Positions 8,497 through 18,539 of a stretch of DNA of 55,203 nt are shown here, one piece after another (positions within the stretch are counted from its first letter, which is position 1; the number at the start of each line of letters is the position of its first letter). Source of the stretch: Stenotrophomonas sp. WZN-1 (GTDB lineage Bacteria; Pseudomonadota; Gammaproteobacteria; Xanthomonadales; Xanthomonadaceae). The stretch spans positions 4,457,501-4,512,703 of the forward strand of contig NZ_CP021768.1 of NCBI RefSeq assembly GCF_002192255.1. Direction: 5' to 3'. The position numbers and the translations under genes were made by a program. Below the pieces are notes generated by a model. That model was not told the origin of the DNA and did not search any database. It was given only the letters and a program-made list of their open reading frames with translations.

Positions 8497-11400
8497 TCAG
8501 GCCTCCGCTTCTTCCGGTTCGTTGGCCTGCTGGCGGCTGCGCTCGGGCAGCTTCAGGCGCTTGCCTTCTTCGTCGTACTCGATCAGCAACACGCCGGAGT
8601 CGTGGCGGCCGCTGATTTCGACGAAGCAGGCACCGCCGATGAACGGTTCCAGCGTCATCACCGACTTCAGCGGGGTGGCGACCACCATCTGGAAGCCGAA
8701 GTTGTCGAAGATGTTCATCGCCAGTGCGGTGAACTCGTTGTCGGCCTTGTCGAAGGCTTCGTCGAGCACGACGGCGGCGTAGCTGGGCAGCTGGCTGTCG
8801 GCACCGCCGAGCTGGTAGCGCAGCGCTGCAGCCAGGCAGGTGGTGGCCAGCTTCTGGCGCTGGCCGCCGGACTTGCCGGCGCCGCTGCGGTAGATCTCGA
8901 CCTGCTGGCGCGTTTCCGCATCCAGCTCGACGCCGATGAACTCCACATGCATGCGCACGTCCAGCACCAGCTCGCGCCAGCGCTTGTCCTCGCCTTCCTG
9001 CGAACCCAGGCGGTTGACCAGCTGGCGCAGCACGGTGAACTGCGATTCGGCCAACTCGCGCTGCTCGGTCTGCTGCTGCGACAGCACCTCGCGCAGCTGC
9101 AGGTGGAACTCACCGACTTCCGGCAGGCGGCGGTCGCTCAGTTCGATGGTCAGCAGCGTGCCACGGTTGAACGGCACCTGCTCCAGGCTGGCGTTCACTT
9201 CGTCCAGGCGCTGGCCGATCGACTTGCGAGCCTCTGCACTGTGGCGCTGCAGGGCCAGCAGGTTGTTCTTGCTCTGGTTCTGCAGCAGGTCGAAGAAGCG
9301 CTCTTCGTGCTGCGGCAGGCCGTCGCGCTCCAGGCGTTCGAGGCGGGCGAGGAAGTCCTCGGCCGAGGCCACCGAGACGGTGAAGTCGCCCGATTCCTCC
9401 GGCCACTGCTGGATGAAGCGACGGAAGCAGCCGATCAGCTGGTTCTCGATGCGGTTGAGGTCCTGCTGCGAGGACGACAGCTGCTCGTTCAGCGCGTTGC
9501 TGACCTGGCGCATGTGCGCTTCGAGCGTTTCCAGGCTGAGCGGGCCCTGCTCCTGCAGGCGCTCGGCCAGCCCGGCTTCCTGCTCCTGGGCCAGGCTCGG
9601 CAGCACCAGCGCACGGCTCTGCTGGCGGGCGCGGTCGAGGCGATCACGTTCCTTGACCAGCTGGCCACGCTCGACGCGGACGTCTTCATAGGTGCGGCGG
9701 GATTGTTCGATGTCGGCGCGCACGGCGTCGATCTGCTTGGCCAGCTTGGCGAGGTCGGCGTTGCCTTCGCGCAGGTCGCGCAGGGTGGCCTCGATATCGC
9801 TCAGGCGCTGCTGCGGGGCAGCGATGTCGATCTCGTTCCAGCTGATGCTGACCAGCTCGTGGCAGGCCAGGCGGCGTTCGTTGTCGCGGTCACGCTGGCC
9901 GCGCAGGCGCGCGATGTCGGTCTCGCAGCTGGCGATGCGCTTGGCCAGTTCCTGTGCTTCGCGCTCGAAGGCGCCCACCTTGTCGTGGTTGTTGAAGCCG
10001 AGGATCCAGCGGCGACGGTCGCCCACCGCACTGCGGTCATCCTTCTCGAAACGGTCACCGGGATGCTTGACCTGACCCTCGCGGGTGATGCCGCGGTCGA
10101 CGTTGCGCAGCTGCTTGGCATCCACGCATTCGTAGTCGAAGCGCTTGCCCAGCTCGCGCCGCAGCCAGCTTTCGAACACGTGCTCGCGCAGCTCCAGCTT
10201 GTGCAGCAGCGACTTGGCCGACGGCTCGCGCGCGAACGCGTCATCGTTGCGGCGCACGCGGTAGTAGGTGAAGCGCATGCCCAGGTGAGTGCGATTCACC
10301 CACTCGGCGACGTCGTTGTAGTGCTTGTCATCGACCAGCAGCGACAGCGCGAAGCCACCCAGCACGCGTTCGATGGCGCCCTGCCAGCCCTGCTCTTCCG
10401 AGCGGACCTGGATCAGTTCGCCAACGAAGGGCAGTGCCGCTTCGGCGATGCCGGTTTCCTCGGCCAGGCGCGCGCGCAGCTTCTGCATCGGCGCCGGGAT
10501 GTTGGACGGTGTACGCTGCATCGCTTCGAGTTCGGCACGGACCTCGCCGAAACGGCGCTCGTCATCGCGCTTGCCACCGAGGCGATCACTGATCGCATCG
10601 TCCAGTGCCGAGGAGGCACGCTGGCGGTCCTGCAGCTCGTTCTGTGCGCGCTCGACCAGTTCGGCGAAGCCATGGGCGTCGTCCGGCAGTTCGGCCCCCA
10701 GCTGCTGCGCCGCCTGGCGTGCCTGCTCGCGCTTGGCCTTGCGACGGTCGCGCTCGGCTTCGGCGCGGCCCTGCTCGCGTTCCAGTTCCTCGATTCGTTC
10801 ACCGCCCTGCTGGCGGCGCTGCAGTTCAAGTTCGGCCAGGCGCTCGGTGTGGTTGTCGAGCGCGGCGCGGCGCTGGGCTTCTTCGCCCAGCAGGCCACGG
10901 TCACGCACGTCCATCTCGCGCAGGCGCGCCTCGATCAGCGCCTGGCGGCGGCTTTCGCGGAAGCTGTCGACGCCGAGCTTCAGTGCTTCGTCGTCGCCGC
11001 GCTGGCGGTGCATTTCCTTCAGGTCGTTGTAGTAGGCGCGTGCCGGCAGCAGGGTTTCCACCTGGCGACGGGCGGTGACCACGGCCTGGTGCGCGCCGTC
11101 GAGTTCGGCGAAGTCGCTGACCAGGCGCTCGGCGGCGTCGAAGGTCTTCGGCGTGTCGAGCATGAAGTCGCGCAGGAAGACGTTGAGGTCGCCCAGGTTC
11201 TTCGCCGACTGCGTCTTGTGCAGCAGGCGCAGCGCCATTTCGTTGTCGATGCCGAGCAGGTCGCGGAAGCGCTCGGCGTAGCCGGAGAAGGTGTCGAAGT
11301 GGTGCAGGTCGGACAGCTTCTGCTTGAGCTTGCGCAGGTCCAGGTCGAAGCCGCCGAGGTCCTTGGCGATGTCGAACGGGCGCTCGGCAATCATGTAGTG

Positions 11401-11877
11401 CTTGCGCACGTCGCCGGCCGAGGTGCCATTGCCGGAGATCCACAGCAGGCGCACCAGGCTGACCACGCGGCCATCGCCGGCACGGTACTCCAGCACCAGT
11501 GCGGTCCAGGTCGCGCCCTTGCGCAGGTACTGGGTGGCGATTTCGCCGGTGCCGCTGTCCTGCTGGTCGGCCCACGCGCCACGCACGTAGGACACCAGGT
11601 TGCGGTCGCGGCCACTGCGCTCGGCTTCACGCGCGGCGGCGTTGAAGTCGACGATGGCCGGCGGCGTCAACAGCGCGGACATGGCATCGAGCAGGGTCGA
11701 CTTGCCCGAGCCGGAACGACCGACGAACAGGAAGCCGCGCTCGGCGATCGGCACTTCGGTCAGGCCGTTGAAGGTGCCCCAGTTGTGCACCTGCAGGCGG
11801 CGCATGCGGAACTGCTGCAGGCGCGGGTCCGGCAGGCCTTCGTTGAACAGGGCGGGAGTGTGCTTGGAGATAGCCAT
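8497..11877 (-). CDS. mksB: SMC-like ATPase, MksB/JetC family (SbcC-like)
   Basis: This is the large ATPase subunit of a MukBEF-like (Mks/Wadjet) complex, 1126 residues. The Walker A motif is GRSGSGKS at residues 53-60; long charged heptad-rich regions (about 300-470 and 660-900) form the coiled-coil arm around a central hinge-like segment; the ABC signature SGGQ is at 1003-1006 and Walker B VVLDEAF with Asp1039 and catalytic Glu1040 follows. All ATPase motifs are intact, so it should be active. It begins 16 bases after mksE, as third gene of the operon mksF-mksE-mksB. Complexes of this type extrude DNA loops; in Wadjet they cut plasmids through a fourth subunit, JetD, which is absent here. 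A housekeeping condensin role is therefore equally plausible. Confidence 0.92.
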   Translation of the reverse strand: MAISKHTPALFNEGLPDPRLQQFRMRRLQVHNWGTFNGLTEVPIAERGFLFVGRSGSGKSTLLDAMSALLTPPAIVDFNAAAREAERSGRDRNLVSYVRGAWADQQDSGTGEIATQYLRKGATWTALVLEYRAGDGRVVSLVRLLWISGNGTSAGDVRKHYMIAERPFDIAKDLGGFDLDLRKLKQKLSDLHHFDTFSGYAERFRDLLGIDNEMALRLLHKTQSAKNLGDLNVFLRDFMLDTPKTFDAAERLVSDFAELDGAHQAVVTARRQVETLLPARAYYNDLKEMHRQRGDDEALKLGVDSFRESRRQALIEARLREMDVRDRGLLGEEAQRRAALDNHTERLAELELQRRQQGGERIEELEREQGRAEAERDRRKAKREQARQAAQQLGAELPDDAHGFAELVERAQNELQDRQRASSALDDAISDRLGGKRDDERRFGEVRAELEAMQRTPSNIPAPMQKLRARLAEETGIAEAALPFVGELIQVRSEEQGWQGAIERVLGGFALSLLVDDKHYNDVAEWVNRTHLGMRFTYYRVRRNDDAFAREPSAKSLLHKLELREHVFESWLRRELGKRFDYECVDAKQLRNVDRGITREGQVKHPGDRFEKDDRSAVGDRRRWILGFNNHDKVGAFEREAQELAKRIASCETDIARLRGQRDRDNERRLACHELVSISWNEIDIAAPQQRLSDIEATLRDLREGNADLAKLAKQIDAVRADIEQSRRTYEDVRVERGQLVKERDRLDRARQQSRALVLPSLAQEQEAGLAERLQEQGPLSLETLEAHMRQVSNALNEQLSSSQQDLNRIENQLIGCFRRFIQQWPEESGDFTVSVASAEDFLARLERLERDGLPQHEERFFDLLQNQSKNNLLALQRHSAEARKSIGQRLDEVNASLEQVPFNRGTLLTIELSDRRLPEVGEFHLQLREVLSQQQTEQRELAESQFTVLRQLVNRLGSQEGEDKRWRELVLDVRMHVEFIGVELDAETRQQVEIYRSGAGKSGGQRQKLATTCLAAALRYQLGGADSQLPSYAAVVLDEAFDKADNEFTALAMNIFDNFGFQMVVATPLKSVMTLEPFIGGACFVEISGRHDSGVLLIEYDEEGKRLKLPERSRQQANEPEEAEA

Positions 11878-11893
11878 GCGATGGTCGGGTCTC

Positions 11894-14775
<2,882 letters not shown>

Positions 14776-14818
14776 TGCGTACAGCGTCCCGAACGGGGGG
14801 CGAGCATCGTACCCGACC

Positions 14819-14828
14819 GGGGGGGGGG
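14819..14828. repeat. G10 homopolymer tract upstream of folE
   Basis: Ten consecutive G residues on the + strand lie 44-53 bases before the folE start codon. Such tracts are prone to slippage. It lies in the leader or promoter region of folE, or within an N-terminal extension if translation began at 14850. Confidence 0.8.
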
Positions 14829-14890
14829 TCGTCCTGTTGGGACGGTTCATCGGGGGTTCTTCCGGCGCGTACTTGCTATCGGTCTGGAGT

Positions 14891-14986
14891 GGGAGAGGGG
14901 GCTGCGCAGGACACGCCGTAAACCCGTCCATGGGGGCTCGATGGCGCCATCCATGGCGCCAACGGTCCTGCGCAGCCCCCTCTCCC
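14891..14986 (-). repeat. Large hairpin, copy 1, with conserved 52-base loop
   Basis: A perfect 22-base inverted repeat (14891-14912 with 14965-14986) encloses a loop of exactly 52 bases. Read on the minus strand, the loop contains an inner stem GGCGCC-ATGGAT-GGCGCC, then ATCGAGC and CATGGACG, and ends in GCGT. The same plan, loop length and conserved blocks appear in copy 2 at 15180-15293 with completely different arm sequence. I do not recognise a named element. Confidence 0.85.
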
Positions 14987-15179
14987 CCTCCCTGACGGTT
15001 TCCTGCGGGCGCGGCCGGACCAGCCGAAAGCGGGGTCAAAAGCTGGGGTTCATGGCTTCGGAAACGGCTCGCGCCACTGCCCTGGTGGGTGCGGACCGTT
15101 GTCCGCACTGCTTCTGCTTCTGCCTTTCTTCTGCTTCTGCCTTTAAAGAGCCAACCCACCGCGCCCGCGGGATGTGGGG

Positions 15180-15293
15180 TGGGGTGGCGGAGGGCCGGAC
15201 GGGGCAGGGCCGTGAGGCGCATGGATGCGCCGATCGAGCTTACATGGACGTACTTGCAGCGTGCCCTGCCCCGTCCGGCCCTCCGCCACCCCA
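15180..15293 (+). repeat. Large hairpin, copy 2, with conserved 52-base loop
   Basis: A perfect 31-base inverted repeat (15180-15210 with 15263-15293) encloses a 52-base loop. The loop starts with CGT, contains an inner stem GGCGC-ATGGAT-GCGCC, then ATCGAGC, CATGGACG and a terminal GCGT; 35 of 52 positions match the loop of copy 1 read on the opposite strand. Differences fall largely in the inner stem, where pairing is kept, which looks like compensatory change. Confidence 0.85.
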
Positions 15294-15353
15294 GCCGATA
15301 GCCAGCAGGCGCAACGCTTTCCTCACTACACCCCACCCATTCATAAAAACCCA

Positions 15354-15384
15354 TTGATAGGAATGAAATTAGTAGTATCCTATC
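15354..15384 (+). promoter_or_regulatory. Predicted marR promoter with overlapping operator
   Basis: A -35-like TTGATA (15354-15359) and -10-like TATCCT (15376-15381) are separated by 16 bases. A perfect inverted repeat GATAGGA-N15-TCCTATC (15356-15384) covers both boxes, the arrangement expected for autorepression by the MarR protein encoded just downstream. The AT-rich composition stands out from the surroundings. Confidence 0.6.
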
Positions 15385-15392
15385 TATCTCTT

Positions 15393-15848
15393 ATGGACCG
15401 ACCCCTCGACGAGCGCACCGTGCTGCAGATGCAGCTCAGCTCCGGCCTGCTGTACGCAGGGCGGCAGTGGCAGCGCCTGGCCGACAGCCGGCTCGGCAGC
15501 TACGGCATCTCCACCGCCTGCACCATGCCCCTGCTGATGATCGGCCGCTCCGGCGGTGGCATCCGCCAGGTTGCGCTGGCCCAGCAGCTGGGCATGGAGG
15601 GGCCTTCCCTGGTGCGCCTGCTCGACAAGCTGTGCGCCAGCGGCCTGGTCCGCCGCGAGAGCGATGCCAGCGACCGCCGCGCCAACCTGCTGTGGCTGAC
15701 CGACGCGGGCCATGCGCTGGTCAGCGAGCTGGAAGACCAGTTGATCGGCCTGCGCCAGGACGTGTTCGGCGAGCTTTCCATGGATGAACTGCATGCCGTG
15801 CTGAAGGCATGGCGCCTGCTGGCCGAGGCCGCCGACCGCATCACGTAA
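15393..15848 (+). CDS. MarR-family transcriptional regulator
   Basis: This 151-residue winged-helix regulator is probably the local repressor of the efflux genes that follow. MarR features are visible: the recognition region VALAQQLGMEGPSLVRLLDKL, then the wing GLVRRESDASDRRANLLWLTDAG with the signature DxR. The ATG at 15393 has no Shine-Dalgarno and lies only a few bases after the predicted transcription start, so the message may be nearly leaderless; an in-frame ATG at 15363 lies inside the operator and is unlikely. By analogy with EmrR and similar proteins, it would release DNA on binding an aromatic or phenolic ligand; the ligand is unknown. Confidence 0.9.
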   Translation: MDRPLDERTVLQMQLSSGLLYAGRQWQRLADSRLGSYGISTACTMPLLMIGRSGGGIRQVALAQQLGMEGPSLVRLLDKLCASGLVRRESDASDRRANLLWLTDAGHALVSELEDQLIGLRQDVFGELSMDELHAVLKAWRLLAEAADRIT

Positions 15849-15955
15849 GAGCGCTGCCCCCGAATACCGCCGCTGCCGTGCACACGCCAGCGGCTTTTAC
15901 CCGTTGCCGTTGTTCTGTTGCCCCTCCCCTCCCCACTTCGCCCCCGCCCCTACCG

Positions 15956-16165
15956 ATGCCCGGTGAATTCAGTCTCCACGGAGTGTTCGTCCCGACCCTG
16001 CTCGGGTTGATGCTGCTGGCCTATCTGGTCAACAGCGGTCTGCACGCGCTGCTGCAGCGTGCCGGCGCCTATCGCCATGTATGGCACCCGGCGCTGTTCA
16101 ACCTGGCCCTGTACGGGATCGTGCTTGGCCTGCTGTTCCACCTCCTGCGTTGGATGCAATCGTGA
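15956..16165 (+). CDS. DUF1656 small membrane protein
   Basis: This 69-residue protein has two predicted transmembrane helices (VPTLLGLMLLAYLV and LFNLALYGIVLGLLFHLL). DUF1656 (AaeX-like) proteins are the usual small partner encoded before HlyD and FUSC-type aromatic acid exporters; their function is unknown. It starts with the typical GEFSLHGVFVP. The stop codon overlaps the GTG start of the next gene (GTGA), so the two are translationally coupled. Confidence 0.85.
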   Translation: MPGEFSLHGVFVPTLLGLMLLAYLVNSGLHALLQRAGAYRHVWHPALFNLALYGIVLGLLFHLLRWMQS

Positions 16166-17079
16166 ACAAGATCGTGAAGAAGACCCTGCCGGTGCTGCTC
16201 ACCAGCGCAGCCGTGATCGTCGCCCTGCTGGTGCTGCGCCAGCTGTGGGTCTATTACATGGATGAGCCGTGGACCCGCGATGCCCATGTCGGCGCCGACG
16301 TGGTGCAGGTGGCGCCGGACGTGTCCGGGCTGGTGGAAACGGTGAGCGTGGCCGACAACCAGGCGGTGAAGAAGGGCGACCTGCTGTTCGTGGTCGACCG
16401 CGCCCGTTACCGCATCGCGCTGGAGCAGGCCCGCGCCAGCCTGGGCGAGCGCCAGGCATCGGTGGCGCAGCTGCGCCGCGAGATCGGCCGTGACCGCAGC
16501 CTGCAGGACCTGGTCGCCGCCGAGGACGCCGAAGTGCGCCGCGCCAAGCTGCAGGCCGCACAGGCTGCGCTGGCCACCGCACAGGCCGCGGTCGACCTGG
16601 CCGAGCTCAACCTGGGCCGCACCGAGGTGCGCGCACCGGCCGATGGCCGGGTCAACGACCGCACCATGCGGGTGGGCGACTACGTGGTGGCCGGCAAGCC
16701 GGTGCTGGCGCTGCTGGATACCGGCTCGTTCCGCATCGATGGCTACTTCGAGGAAACCCGACTGCGTGGCGTGGCGCCGGGGCAGCGCGTGGACATCCGC
16801 CTGATGGGTGAATCGGCCCCGCTGCGCGGCCATGTCGAGAGCATCGCCGCCGGCATCGAGGACCGCTACCGCAGCAACGGCAGCAGCCTGCTGCCGAACG
16901 TGACCCCGGCCTTCGACTGGGTGCGGCTGGCGCAGCGCATCCCGGTGCGCATCGCCATCGACGAAGTGCCCAAGGGCGTCGAACTGATCGCCGGCCGCAC
17001 CGCCACGGTGACCGTGGACACCGGCCGCCACCCGCACAGCGACAAGGCCGGCGCCGCGCCGACACAGGCGGGCCTGTGA
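16162..17079 (+). CDS. HlyD/EmrA-family periplasmic adaptor (AaeA-like)
   Basis: This 305-residue membrane fusion protein would link the inner-membrane FUSC pump to the outer-membrane factor. One N-terminal transmembrane helix (LPVLLTSAAVIVALLVL) is followed by a biotinyl-lipoyl-like half (TRDAHVGADVVQVAPDVSGLVETV and VKKGDLLFVVD), a helical hairpin (about 80-150), the second lipoyl half (TEVRAPADGRVND) and a beta-barrel domain. It starts at GTG 16162, overlapping the DUF1656 stop, and its own stop overlaps the GTG of the next gene in another GTGA junction. Such stacked overlaps suggest stoichiometric expression of the whole pump. Confidence 0.9.
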   Translation: MNKIVKKTLPVLLTSAAVIVALLVLRQLWVYYMDEPWTRDAHVGADVVQVAPDVSGLVETVSVADNQAVKKGDLLFVVDRARYRIALEQARASLGERQASVAQLRREIGRDRSLQDLVAAEDAEVRRAKLQAAQAALATAQAAVDLAELNLGRTEVRAPADGRVNDRTMRVGDYVVAGKPVLALLDTGSFRIDGYFEETRLRGVAPGQRVDIRLMGESAPLRGHVESIAAGIEDRYRSNGSSLLPNVTPAFDWVRLAQRIPVRIAIDEVPKGVELIAGRTATVTVDTGRHPHSDKAGAAPTQAGL

Positions 17080-18536
17080 ACGCCGCCCTGCCCCGTCTCG
17101 GCTTGATCGTCGCGCTGGCCAGCCTGGCCGCATGCAGGACCGTTGGCCCGGATTACGCGCTGCCGGAAGGCTCGGCGTTCAAGCGCCCGCAGGCCAATGC
17201 GGCCTTCATCGATACCCAGAACCCACAGGTGGCCGCCAACCAGGCGCTGCCCGACCGCTGGTGGTCGCTGTACAACGACCCGGTGCTGGATGGCCTGATC
17301 ACCCAGGCGCTGCGCGACAACGTTGAACTGAAGGCCGCTGATGCGCACCTTCGCCGTGCCGCAGCGGTGTACGAACAGGCGCTGGACGCTGGCGGCTTCG
17401 AGTACGAGGCCGAGGCCGGGGTCAGCCGCGCGCAGCTGTCGGCCGAATCGTTCCTGCAGGAACACGAGCTGCCGGTGATCAACCTGGCCGATGGCAAGTT
17501 CGCGGTCAGCTACCAGTTCGACCTGTTCGGCAAGCTCAAGCGCGGCGCCGAAGCGGCGCGTGCCGACGAGCAGTCGGTCGCTGCGGCGCGCGACCTGGCC
17601 CAGGTCAGCGTGGTCGCGCAGGTGGCCGACAGCTATCTGGAAATCTGCCACGCCAACCACGAACTGCATGTGGCCGAGCATTCGCTGCAGCTGCAGCAGC
17701 GCAGCCGCACGGTCACCGAGCGCCTGATCGCGGCCGGCCGCGGCACGCCGCCGGAACTGGCCCGCGCCAATGCCCAGGTGGCGCTGCTGGAAGCCGCACT
17801 GCCGCCGCTGCATGCGCAGCGCTCAGCGGCCGCCTATTCGCTGGCCGCCCTGCTCGGGCAGACCCCGGGCCAGCTGCCGGCCGGCGTGATCGACTGTGCA
17901 CACGCCCCCAGCCTGGCGCAGCCGCTGCCGGTCGGTGATGGCCGCGCGCTGCTGCAGCGCCGCCCGGACGTGCGCCAGGCCGAGCGCACGCTGGCCTCGG
18001 CCACGGCGCGGATTGGTATCGCCACCGCCGAGCTGTACCCCGACATCCGCCTGGGTGCCTCGCTCGGTGCCGCCGGCCTGCTGGAGGACTTCGGCACGCC
18101 GATGACCCAGCAGTGGTCGATCGGTCCGCTGATCTCATGGACGCTGCCGTCTTCGGGCACGCATGCACGCATCCACGCCGCCGAGGCGGGTGCCGATGCG
18201 GCGCTGGCCGAGTTCGACCACACCGTGCTGCAGGCGCTGCGCGAGACCCAGACCGCGCTGGACCGCTACGCGCAGGACCTGCGCCGGCTGCAGTCGCTGC
18301 GCACTGCGCAGGAACAGGCCGCATTGGCCGCCGAGCAGAACCGCCGGCTGTACCAGGGCGGCCGCACGCCGTACCTGTCCAGCCTGGATGCCGACCGCAG
18401 CCTGGCCAGCAGCGATGCCACCCTGGCCGCCGCCGAAGCGCAGGTCTCGCGCGACCAGATCCACCTGTTCCTGGTGCTGGGTGGTGGCTGGCAGGCCAGC
18501 GCTGCCGCGCCCAACGCCTCGACCGCAGCAAAGTAA
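17076..18536 (+). CDS. NodT/TolC-family outer-membrane efflux lipoprotein
   Basis: This 486-residue outer-membrane channel subunit is a predicted lipoprotein: the lipobox LAAC puts the lipidated Cys at position 20, followed by TVGPDY, typical of the RND/NodT outer-membrane factor family. Two OEP repeats are visible, with WWSLYNDPVLDGLITQAL near the start and LLQRRPDVRQAERTLASATARIG in the second half. The GTG start at 17076 overlaps the HlyD stop. It completes the trans-envelope conduit for the FUSC pump encoded next. Confidence 0.9.
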   Translation: MNAALPRLGLIVALASLAACRTVGPDYALPEGSAFKRPQANAAFIDTQNPQVAANQALPDRWWSLYNDPVLDGLITQALRDNVELKAADAHLRRAAAVYEQALDAGGFEYEAEAGVSRAQLSAESFLQEHELPVINLADGKFAVSYQFDLFGKLKRGAEAARADEQSVAAARDLAQVSVVAQVADSYLEICHANHELHVAEHSLQLQQRSRTVTERLIAAGRGTPPELARANAQVALLEAALPPLHAQRSAAAYSLAALLGQTPGQLPAGVIDCAHAPSLAQPLPVGDGRALLQRRPDVRQAERTLASATARIGIATAELYPDIRLGASLGAAGLLEDFGTPMTQQWSIGPLISWTLPSSGTHARIHAAEAGADAALAEFDHTVLQALRETQTALDRYAQDLRRLQSLRTAQEQAALAAEQNRRLYQGGRTPYLSSLDADRSLASSDATLAAAEAQVSRDQIHLFLVLGGGWQASAAAPNASTAAK

Positions 18537-18539
18537 GCC

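Larger units (their letters stand above)
14776..15353. other. Gene-free interval between folE and marR
   Basis: No convincing coding sequence is present in this interval; the longer frames that cross it are extensions of folE or run through hairpins. It holds, from left to right, the folE 5' region with a G10 tract, a large hairpin on the minus strand, a small GTGCGGAC/GTCCGCAC hairpin (15089-15108), a CTGCTTCTGCCTTT direct duplication (about 15111-15144), and a second large hairpin on the plus strand. The two large hairpins are listed separately. Confidence 0.7.

Noticed and set aside
14891..15293. Integron attC sites
   Set aside because: The paired hairpins superficially resemble attC palindromes, but the RYYYAAC/GTTRRRY core sites are absent, arms are perfect rather than imperfect, and no cassette genes or integrase are present.
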